Positions 6,637-13,163 of a stretch of DNA of 19,614 nucleotides are shown piece after piece. Numbering within the stretch: position 1 is the stretch's first letter; each line of letters opens with the position of its first letter. The translations under genes were made by a program, and so were the position numbers. The notes below the pieces were generated by a model. That model made no database searches. It had not been told where the DNA came from and saw nothing but the letters and a program-made list of their open reading frames with translations. The stretch is from positions 6,446-26,059 of the forward strand of contig DKVN01000154.1 of the NCBI GenBank assembly GCA_002491225.1, in the 5' to 3' direction. This stretch comes from Faecalibacterium sp. UBA7177. Its GTDB lineage: Bacteria; Bacillota; Clostridia; Oscillospirales; Ruminococcaceae.

Positions 6637-7827
6637 TCACTTTTGGGGGTGCTTTTCGGCATAAGTGGCCATCGCCCGCTCGTAGACATTGACCACGGCG
6701 GCGATAAACTTCTCGCGCCCGTACTGCTGGGTCGAGCCGGTCACGCTGCGGCGGCGCTGCTGCCGGGCAGCGGGGTCGAGGGCGGCCTGCTCCTTGACCA
6801 GCGCGCCAAACTCGGCGGCGTTGGTGTACAGCGCGCCGTTGACCCCCACCGTGATCTGGTTTTTGTTGTAGATATCCAGCCGCTGCAGCACATACAGGCC
6901 GCTGGCCATCGCCTCCAGCATCGAGATCGAGTTGATCTCGGAGAGGGAGGCGGTGGCAAAGGCGTCGCAGGCGTGGTAGTAGGGGGGCAGCAGGTCATGG
7001 TCGATCTTGCCCAGCAGCTTCACCTGACGGCCCAGCCCCAGCCGCTCGATCAGGGCCTCAAGGTTTTTGCGCTCAGGGCCCTCGCCGATGACGAACAGCT
7101 TGTACTGGGTCTGCCCCGCAAACTGCCGCCCGAAATAGTCGAACAGCACATCGAGGCTCTTTTCGATGCCCAGCCGCCCCACAAAGCAGAGGGCGGTGTC
7201 CTCCGGCTGGATGCCCAGCTTCTGGCGGACGGCGTCGATATCGCTCTCGCGCACATTTTCGGGCAAAAAGTTCGACAGATCCACCGTGTTGGGGATGATG
7301 TTGATGTGCCGGTCCACATTGCAGCGGCGCAGATACTCCACCACCTTGAGCGAGGGCCCGATGATCTCGGTGGCCTTTTGGGCCATCTTGCGGAAATACA
7401 TGTGCGCGCCGGGCTTGGCCAGCTTTTGGATCTTCTCCCGCTTGGAGATGTAGCACATATAATCATCGTACATGGTGTGCAGGGTGTAGACCACCGGCTT
7501 TTTCAGCTGCCTGGCCGCCCACAGCCCAAAGATGCCCATCGTGAACTCAGTGTGGATGTGGATGATGTCGGGGTCGAACTCCTCGATGATCCGCAGCCGC
7601 TGCAGGTTCAGCGGGTTGGCCACGCCGTAGCCGTAGATCCGCTTGAGCGGCAGCGCCGGGCAGTAGAGCACCCCGTCCTTGATATAGTGGTGCTCGGCCT
7701 TGGGGCTCATGGTCACGATCAGCACCTGGTGGCCCTCGGCCTCAAGGCCGAGCTTGAGGGTCTCGATATGGGTCACCACCCCGCTGATAAAGGGGTAGTA
7801 GGTCTCGGCAAAAATGGCAACACGCAT
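6637..7827 (-). CDS. GT4-family glycosyltransferase, diacylglycerol glucosyltransferase type
   Basis: A GT-B fold, retaining glycosyltransferase of 396 residues. The N-terminal MRVAIFAETYYPFISGVVTH and the following KLGLEAEGHQV are typical of bacterial 1,2-diacylglycerol 3-glucosyltransferases that make membrane glucolipids. The C-terminal nucleotide-sugar domain has the VGRLGIEKSLD loop (Arg218 and Lys223, phosphate contacts) and an intact E-x7-E motif (Glu297, Glu305). The usual ETQG of the family is replaced by EINS. The ATG at 7827 is chosen over the TTG at 7833 because AGGAG is 8 bases upstream of it. A sigma-A promoter and a terminator frame it as a single-gene unit. Family is sure; the acceptor lipid is inference. 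Confidence 0.85.
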   Translation of the reverse strand: MRVAIFAETYYPFISGVVTHIETLKLGLEAEGHQVLIVTMSPKAEHHYIKDGVLYCPALPLKRIYGYGVANPLNLQRLRIIEEFDPDIIHIHTEFTMGIFGLWAARQLKKPVVYTLHTMYDDYMCYISKREKIQKLAKPGAHMYFRKMAQKATEIIGPSLKVVEYLRRCNVDRHINIIPNTVDLSNFLPENVRESDIDAVRQKLGIQPEDTALCFVGRLGIEKSLDVLFDYFGRQFAGQTQYKLFVIGEGPERKNLEALIERLGLGRQVKLLGKIDHDLLPPYYHACDAFATASLSEINSISMLEAMASGLYVLQRLDIYNKNQITVGVNGALYTNAAEFGALVKEQAALDPAARQQRRRSVTGSTQQYGREKFIAAVVNVYERAMATYAEKHPQK

Positions 7828-7886
7828 AGGCAAAGCTCCTTTGTTGAGGGATGGGCGCGCCGCTGCCGCCCGGTGTGGTTATGCTT

Positions 7887-7915
7887 AGTATACCAAACTG
7901 CGGCCCAAAAAGCAA
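7887..7915 (-). promoter_or_regulatory. Sigma-A promoter of the glycosyltransferase gene
   Basis: On the minus strand, TTGCTT (7910-7915) and TATACT (7887-7892) are separated by 17 bp. It points at the glycosyltransferase start 59 bp downstream. The 315-bp divergent gap 7828-8142 holds only this promoter, the hprK promoter and hairpins, with no gene seen. Confidence 0.7.
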
Positions 7916-8054
7916 AAAAGTTGGCCGCTTTGCGGCAAAATGGGCACAACTGTCGCAGATCGGGGGCAAAGGGCCGGGCGGGTGGCCGGGCCCGCGGGAG
8001 AGACGCAGCAGGGCGATTTTGCGCGGAGAAGCAGGGCGAATCGGGCGCGGAATA

Positions 8055-8083
8055 TTGCCATTCGGCCCGGTATCAAGTATAAT
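8055..8083 (+). promoter_or_regulatory. Sigma-A promoter of the hprK cluster
   Basis: TTGCCA (8055-8060), a 17-bp spacer and a perfect TATAAT (8078-8083). Transcription would start near 8090, giving a leader of about 53 bases before the hprK ATG, which contains a 9-bp hairpin. Confidence 0.8.
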
Positions 8084-8095
8084 AGAAGCAATGAT

Positions 8096-8125
8096 CGGCC
8101 CGCCTGCCCTATGCGCGGCGGGCCG
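8096..8125 (+). promoter_or_regulatory. Leader hairpin before the hprK ribosome binding site
   Basis: CGGCCCGCC (8096-8104) and GGCGGGCCG (8117-8125) form a perfect 9-bp GC stem with a 12-base loop. It occupies most of the predicted leader and ends 2 bases before AAAGGGTGA. No T-run follows, so it is not a terminator. An effect on translation or mRNA stability is inference. Confidence 0.5.
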
Positions 8126-8142
8126 GAAAGGGTGAGCCATGT

Positions 8143-9063
8143 ATGCCGCAATTCTCCGTGATGCTGGGCAGCCTTGCCTCCCAGCTCAAGATCGAGACCG
8201 CCTTTGCCCCAAAGCCGCTGGATGAGATCCCGATCTACGCGGCCGAGGTCAACCGCCCGGGCATCCTGTTTGCGGGCTACACCGAGTATTTCGACGCCGC
8301 CCGCATCCAGATCTGCGGCAAGGTGGAGTATGGGTATCTCGAATCGCTGCCTCCGGCCGAGCGGCGGGCGAGGGTGGAGCCGCTGTTTGCCCTCAAGCCG
8401 CCGGTGGTCATCCTGACCCGCAACCTCGAGCCGCTGCCCGAGATGCTCGACTTTGCCCGGATGTACGATGTGCCGCTGCTGCGCTCGGGCGAGGCGACCT
8501 CCACTTTGATGGGGGACCTTATCAGCATCCTGAATGTCGAGCTTGCCCCGCGCGTGACCCGCCACGGCGTGCTGGTGGAGGTGTACGGCGAGGGCATCCT
8601 GATCATGGGGGACAGCGGCGTGGGCAAGAGCGAGACGGCGGTCGAGCTGGTCAAGCGCGGCCACCGGCTGATCGCGGACGACGCGGTCGAGCTGCGGCGG
8701 GTGTCCAACCGCTCGATCGTGGGCACCGCGCCCGAGAACATCCGCCATTTCATCGAGCTGCGGGGCATCGGCATCGTCAACGTGGCGCGGGTGTTCGGCA
8801 TCGGGTCGGTCAAGGTCAGCGAAAAGGTCAACCTCGTGATCGAGCTGGAGCCCTGGGACAAGACCAAAAACTACGACCGCACCGGGCTGGAGAGCGCCAC
8901 CTACGATATCCTCGGGGTGCGCATCCCCAGCATGCTGATCCCGGTGATGCCGGGGCGCAACCTGGCGGTGATCATCGAGACGGCCGCGATCACCAGCCGG
9001 CAAAAGGAGATGGGCTACAGCGCGGCCAAAGAACTGCTGGAACGTTTGGGACTGGAGGAATAA
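8143..9063 (+). CDS. hprK: HPr kinase/phosphorylase
   Basis: HprK phosphorylates and dephosphorylates HPr on Ser46 in response to glycolytic intermediates, setting carbon catabolite repression in Firmicutes. At 306 residues it has the usual length. Visible are the N-terminal DRTGG-like domain (INRPGI-type block EVNRPGILFAGYTEYF near residue 28), His141 in RHGVLVEV, the Walker A GDSGVGKS at 156-163, IADD at 177-180, and the HprK signature IELRGIGIVNV from residue 204. The ATG at 8143 is preceded by AAAGGGTGA; a second ATG 4 bases earlier is out of frame. It leads the cluster and is 3 bp from glk, so the two are co-translated. No HPr gene is in the window. Confidence 0.97.
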   Translation: MPQFSVMLGSLASQLKIETAFAPKPLDEIPIYAAEVNRPGILFAGYTEYFDAARIQICGKVEYGYLESLPPAERRARVEPLFALKPPVVILTRNLEPLPEMLDFARMYDVPLLRSGEATSTLMGDLISILNVELAPRVTRHGVLVEVYGEGILIMGDSGVGKSETAVELVKRGHRLIADDAVELRRVSNRSIVGTAPENIRHFIELRGIGIVNVARVFGIGSVKVSEKVNLVIELEPWDKTKNYDRTGLESATYDILGVRIPSMLIPVMPGRNLAVIIETAAITSRQKEMGYSAAKELLERLGLEE

Positions 9064-9066
9064 AAG

Positions 9067-10035
9067 ATGCAAAAACAGTATACCATCGGAGTAGACCTCG
9101 GCGGCACCACCATCACGGCGGGGCTGGTGGACGAGAACCTCAAAATAATCGAAAAGGTCACCTGCGACACCAACCTGCCCCGGCCCTCGGAGGAGGTCGA
9201 GCAGAGCATCGCCGGGCTCTGCCGCCAGGTGGCGGAGAAAGGCGGCGTCTCGTTTGACCAGATCAGGTGGGTGGGCATCGGCACGCCGGGCAGCGTCAAC
9301 GGGCCGGAGGGCATTGTCGAGTTCAACGCCAACTTCGGCTACAACAACTGGCCGCTGGCCGCCAACATGCAGGCGCTGCTGGGCTGCAGGGTGTACATCG
9401 AGAACGACGCCAACGCCGCCGCCTACGGCGAGTACATCGCCGGGGCGGCCAAGGGGGCGAAGTACGCGGTGGCCATCACCCTGGGCACCGGCATCGGCTG
9501 TGGGGTCATCATCGAGGGCAAGATCTTCTCGGGCTACAACCACGCCGGGGCCGAATTGGGCCACATGGTCATCGTTAATGACGGGCGGCCCTGCATGTGC
9601 GGGCGCAAGGGCTGCTGGGAGAAGTACGCCTCGGCCCGCGCCCTCACCGAGGACACCCGCGAGGCGATGCGCCAGCACCCGGACAACATGATGTGGGGGC
9701 TTGTGGGCGGCGACCTGAGCAAGGTCAACGCCAAAACCGCCTACGACGGCATGCGGGCGGGCGACCCTCTCGCCACCGAGGTGGTCAAACACTTTACCGA
9801 CGCTGTGGGTTGCGGGCTGACCAATGTGGTCAACATCTTCCAGCCCGAGATCGTCTGCATCGGCGGCGGCATCTCCAAGGAAGGGGAGACCCTGCTGGCC
9901 CCGGTGCGCGAGTACATCGACCGCGAGGAGTACGCCCGCGACAGCAACAAGCGGGTGACCCTGAAAACGGCCCAGCTGCGCAACGACGCGGGGGTCGTGG
10001 GGGCGGCGAGCCTCGGGGATCAGGCCGGGTACTGA
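9067..10035 (+). CDS. glk: ROK-family glucokinase
   Basis: Phosphorylates glucose to glucose-6-phosphate with ATP; 322 residues, the normal length for Firmicutes ROK glucokinases. The phosphate-binding loop is VDLGGTT (9-15), the catalytic Asp114 lies in IENDANAAA, and LGTGIGCGVI follows near residue 140. The ROK zinc site is complete: His166 in AELGH and Cys176, Cys178 and Cys183 in CMCGRKGC. ROK repressors carry an N-terminal HTH, and there is none here, so it is an enzyme. The start lies 3 bp after the hprK stop with GGAGG inside the hprK end. It pairs with hprK functionally: flux into glycolysis is what HprK senses. Confidence 0.95.
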   Translation: MQKQYTIGVDLGGTTITAGLVDENLKIIEKVTCDTNLPRPSEEVEQSIAGLCRQVAEKGGVSFDQIRWVGIGTPGSVNGPEGIVEFNANFGYNNWPLAANMQALLGCRVYIENDANAAAYGEYIAGAAKGAKYAVAITLGTGIGCGVIIEGKIFSGYNHAGAELGHMVIVNDGRPCMCGRKGCWEKYASARALTEDTREAMRQHPDNMMWGLVGGDLSKVNAKTAYDGMRAGDPLATEVVKHFTDAVGCGLTNVVNIFQPEIVCIGGGISKEGETLLAPVREYIDREEYARDSNKRVTLKTAQLRNDAGVVGAASLGDQAGY

Positions 10036-10094
10036 GCCCGGGCCGTGTCGGGCGCAGTCCACGCGGGGGATGTTTCCCTGAGAATGGTTTAAGA

Positions 10095-10114
10095 GCCCCC
10101 GAAGGGGGCGTTTT
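10095..10114 (+). terminator. Weak terminator or attenuator after glk
   Basis: GCCCCC (10095-10100), loop GAA, GGGGGC (10104-10109), then GTTTT. A GGGGG/CCCCC hairpin (10118-10132) follows immediately. The short T-run suggests partial termination. The 220-bp gap between glk and murB holds no gene that I can support. Confidence 0.5.
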
Positions 10115-10255
10115 CGAGGGGGAATATCCCCCGTGCGGACGGATGGAATCTGTGGCTTGGACACTCCCGGGGTGTCCGGTATTGGGAGCTAACAGGCCGC
10201 GGCGGCCAGAGCAGGTTAGGGCAGGCAAAGAGCAAACCGAAGCAGGAGGACCAGG

Positions 10256-11161
10256 ATGCAGGGGCAGAGCAGGATCGAGGCCGCGCTGCGGCAGGCGGGG
10301 GTTCCATTTACCCGCGAGGAGCCGATGGCGCGGCACACCACCTTTCAGATCGGCGGGCCCGCGGCGCTGTTTGCCGCGCCGCAGGAGGAACAGCAGCTGC
10401 TGGCGGCGCTGGACATCTGCCAAAAGGCGGGGGTGCGCTGCCGGGTGCTGGGCAAGGGCTCGAACCTGCTGTTTGCCGACGAGGGCTTTGACGGCGTGGT
10501 GATCGCGCTGGGGCCGATTGCGGATGGAATCGCTGTAAAGGAGAATAGCATTACAGCTTGGGCGGGCACCGCTTTGGGGCGGCTTTGCACCACCGCGGCG
10601 GCATCCGGGCTGGCGGGGCTGGAGTTCGCGATGGGCATCCCCGGCAGCGTGGGCGGCGCAGTGTATATGAACGCCGGTGCCTACGGCGGCGAGATGAAGG
10701 ACGTGCTCACCGAGGTGCGCTTTGTGGATGAGACCGGCGCGGTGCGCAGCCTGCCCGCGGATACGCTGGGCCTTGGCTACCGCACCAGCATCTTCCAGCA
10801 AAAGAGCTGGTGCATCCTCTCGGCGGCTTTTGCGATGCACCCGGACAGCCGGGGCGAGATCGAGGCGCGGATGGCCGATTATCTCGACCGCCGCCGCCAG
10901 AAGCAGCCGCTCGAGCTGCCCAGCGCGGGCAGCACCTTCAAGCGCCCTGCGGGGGCCTTTGCCGCCGCGCTGATCGAGCAGTGCGGGCTCAAGGGCTACC
11001 GGGTAGGCGGGGCCGCGGTGAGCGAAAAGCACAGCGGCTTCGTGGTCAACCTCGGCGGGGCCAGCTGCCGCGACGTGCTGCAGCTGACGGGCGAGGTGGC
11101 CCGGATCGTGCAGGAAAAAACCGGCTACGCGCTCGAGCGCGAGGTGCAGCTGGTGGAGTGA
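10256..11161 (+). CDS. murB: UDP-N-acetylmuramate dehydrogenase (UDP-N-acetylenolpyruvoylglucosamine reductase)
   Basis: MurB reduces UDP-GlcNAc-enolpyruvate to UDP-MurNAc with NADPH and FAD in the cytosol, the second committed step of peptidoglycan synthesis. The 301 residues match the short Firmicutes form. The FAD domain shows HTTFQIGGPA, RVLGKGSNLLF and GIPGSVGGAVYMNAGAYGGE. Tyr175-Arg176 (GYRTS), Ser226 (AGSTFKRP, the proton donor position) and the C-terminal SGFVVNLGGAS complete the active site. The ATG has AGGAGGA 5 bases upstream. It sits downstream of glk behind a weak terminator and upstream of rapZ. Confidence 0.96.
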   Translation: MQGQSRIEAALRQAGVPFTREEPMARHTTFQIGGPAALFAAPQEEQQLLAALDICQKAGVRCRVLGKGSNLLFADEGFDGVVIALGPIADGIAVKENSITAWAGTALGRLCTTAAASGLAGLEFAMGIPGSVGGAVYMNAGAYGGEMKDVLTEVRFVDETGAVRSLPADTLGLGYRTSIFQQKSWCILSAAFAMHPDSRGEIEARMADYLDRRRQKQPLELPSAGSTFKRPAGAFAAALIEQCGLKGYRVGGAAVSEKHSGFVVNLGGASCRDVLQLTGEVARIVQEKTGYALEREVQLVE

Positions 11162-11270
11162 GCGCGGCCCGAGAGGGAGCGTGAGAAGGGCGCAAATGCT
11201 GTAAAGGAAAAATGCTTTCTGGGTGAATCAAAGGATCAAACGGGGCAAACGGGAAGGGAGAACACAGAGG

Positions 11271-12134
11271 ATGGATCTGCTGATCGTGACCGGGCTTTCC
11301 GGCGCGGGCAAGTCGCTTGCGGTCAACGCGCTGGAGGACATCGGATATTTCTGCATCGACAACATCCCGGCCGGGCTGATGCCCCGGCTGGTGGATTTTG
11401 CTTTGCAGGGCGAGAGCCAGCTGGAAAAGGTCGCGGTGGTGCTGGATATCCGGGGCGCACGCTCGACCGGGGATCTGCTCGAGGCGCTGGCCAGCCTCGA
11501 TGAGCGGAAGGTGGATTACAAGATCCTCTTTTTGGACGCCTCGGACGACGTGCTCGAGCGCCGCTACAAGGAGACCCGCCGCCGCCATCCCATCAGCCTG
11601 AGCAAGGGGGTCTCGACCGCCGAGGCGCTGAACATCGAGCGGCAGATCCTGCGCCCGCTGTTCGAGCGGGCCAACTACATCGTGGACACCTCGCTGCTCT
11701 CGACCGCCCAGCACAAGGAGCGGATCTGCAGCCTCTTTTTGGGCGGCGAGCACAAGGCGATGGGGGTTTCGGTGATGTCCTTCGGCTTCAAGTTCGGGCT
11801 GCCGAAGGAGGCGGACATCGTGCTGGACGTGCGCTGCCTGCCCAACCCCTTTTACGTGCCCGAGCTCAAGGAAAAAACCGGCCTCGACCAGGAGGTTTTT
11901 GACTATGTGATGCAGTTTGAGGAGTCAAAGGAGCTGCTGGCGCGGCTGAAGAGCCTGCTTGAATACAGTCTGCCGCTGTATGCCAAAGAGGGCAAAAGCC
12001 AGTTGAACATCGCGGTGGGCTGCACCGGCGGCAAGCACCGCTCGATCACCTTTGCGCGGCTGCTGGGCGAGGCGTGCCAGAAGCTGGGTTACCGGTGCAG
12101 CATCCAGCACCGGGACGCCTGCCGGACCTCCTGA
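11271..12134 (+). CDS. rapZ: RNase adapter / nucleotide-binding protein RapZ
   Basis: RapZ (YvcJ) is a P-loop protein; in enterobacteria it senses glucosamine-6-phosphate and controls GlmS, while in Firmicutes its role is less clear. The 287 residues match the family. The Walker A GLSGAGKS spans 8-15, CIDNIPAGL follows, and the C-terminal domain carries SFGFKFG near residue 168 and GCTGGKHRSITFARLL near 250. The ATG at 11271 is chosen because the P-loop begins seven residues later, as in homologues; the frame is open 16 codons upstream with no site. GGGAG lies about 10 bases before it. The murB gene is 109 bp upstream. Confidence 0.96.
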   Translation: MDLLIVTGLSGAGKSLAVNALEDIGYFCIDNIPAGLMPRLVDFALQGESQLEKVAVVLDIRGARSTGDLLEALASLDERKVDYKILFLDASDDVLERRYKETRRRHPISLSKGVSTAEALNIERQILRPLFERANYIVDTSLLSTAQHKERICSLFLGGEHKAMGVSVMSFGFKFGLPKEADIVLDVRCLPNPFYVPELKEKTGLDQEVFDYVMQFEESKELLARLKSLLEYSLPLYAKEGKSQLNIAVGCTGGKHRSITFARLLGEACQKLGYRCSIQHRDACRTS

Positions 12135-12209
12135 GCGCGGAAACCGAGCGCGGAAAAAACGGACAGGCGGCCCCGCGCCGCGGAACCACACACCAGCACC
12201 ACACACCAG
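12133..12209. repeat. Two short tandem duplications of period 13
   Basis: GAGCGCGGAAA occurs at 12133-12143 and 12146-12156, and ACCACACACCAG at 12185-12196 and 12198-12209. Both pairs repeat with a 13-base period within the 93-bp gap between rapZ and whiA. Slipped-strand duplication is the simplest explanation. Confidence 0.7.
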
Positions 12210-12227
12210 AGAAAGGGCGGTGAGCCG

Positions 12228-13163
12228 ATGAGCTTTTCCCAGCAGATCAAGCAGGAGATCGCCGCGCGCAGGCTCACCCGCCCCTGCTGCGCCAGGGCGG
12301 CGGCTTACGCCGCGGCCTGCTTTGGCCGGTACTTCGACGCCCGCGGGGTGGTGGTGCAAACCGAGCTCGCCGAGGCGGCCAAATGCATCCAGCGGGCCTA
12401 CCGGATGGCTGGCATCGAGGGCAGCCTGATCGAAAAGGAGCGGGGCGGGGGATTGGTTTACGAGTTCGCGGTCAAGGATCCGGACGAGGTGGAGCGGATG
12501 CTCGCCCTCTTCGGTCACACCGGCCGGGAGGCGAACCTGCGCATCAACCCGCGCAACCTCGCCTGCGGGCAGTGCGTCAGCTGGTTTGTGGCCGTGGCCT
12601 TTTTGTGCAGCGGCACTGCCACCGACCCGCAAAAGGGCTATAACCTCGAATTTACCACCCCCCGCCGCAACCTCGCGCGGGACTTTGAGAGCCTTTTGGC
12701 CGAGCACGAGTTCGCCCCCCACCGCACCCTGCGCAAGGGGGCCAGCGTGGTGTATGTCAAGGCCAGCGAGCAGGTGGAGGACCTGCTCACCTTTATGGGG
12801 GCCAGCGGCGCCTCGCTCGAGCTGATGAACCGCAAAATTTACAAGGACATCCGCAACAAGACCAACCGCCTGACCAACTGCGAGACCGCCAATATGGACA
12901 AGACCGCCGTGGCCGGGGCACAGACCGCCCGGGCCATCCGCTATTTACAGCAGCAGGACGCGCTTTCTGCCCTGCCGCCGCCCCTGCAGCAGGCGGCAGC
13001 GCTGCGGATGGAGCACCCGGACTACTCGCTGGCCCAGCTGGCCGCGGCCGCCGCGCCGCCGGTGAGCAAATCGGGGCTTTCGCATCGGATGAAAAAGCTG
13101 GAGGAGATCGCCCGCCAGATGCAGCAGCGTCAGGCCGGGCAGGAGAGGGAACAGCATGGCTGA
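12228..13163 (+). CDS. whiA: DNA-binding protein WhiA
   Basis: WhiA is a sporulation- and division-associated regulator with an N-terminal LAGLIDADG-like domain and a C-terminal helix-turn-helix. The 311 residues match the family. The N-terminal part runs to about residue 215 (SFSQQIKQEIAAR at the start, FLCSGTATDPQKGYNLEF near 125, NRKIYKDIRNKTNRLTNCET before the HTH). The C-terminal block HPDYSLAQLA and PPVSKSGLSHRMKKLEEIA is diagnostic. The usual arginine-rich RAYLRGAFL is replaced by SWFVAVAFL, so it is somewhat divergent. GGGCGGTGA precedes the ATG. The last 8 bp overlap dnaE, so translation is probably coupled. Confidence 0.95.
   Translation: MSFSQQIKQEIAARRLTRPCCARAAAYAAACFGRYFDARGVVVQTELAEAAKCIQRAYRMAGIEGSLIEKERGGGLVYEFAVKDPDEVERMLALFGHTGREANLRINPRNLACGQCVSWFVAVAFLCSGTATDPQKGYNLEFTTPRRNLARDFESLLAEHEFAPHRTLRKGASVVYVKASEQVEDLLTFMGASGASLELMNRKIYKDIRNKTNRLTNCETANMDKTAVAGAQTARAIRYLQQQDALSALPPPLQQAAALRMEHPDYSLAQLAAAAAPPVSKSGLSHRMKKLEEIARQMQQRQAGQEREQHG

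Noticed and set aside
7885..10164. Minus-strand open frame of 759 codons antisense to hprK and glk
   Set aside because: It is the shadow of GC-rich genes on the opposite strand: His/Asp/Gln/Arg-rich, without domains, and it spans two clear genes and their promoter.
10036..10255. Riboswitch or T-box before murB
   Set aside because: Only simple GC hairpins are visible; no conserved riboswitch core or T-box sequence was found.
9597..10502. Plus-strand frame of 301 codons bridging glk and murB
   Set aside because: Out of frame with both real genes, Arg/Gly-rich, and includes the hairpin region.
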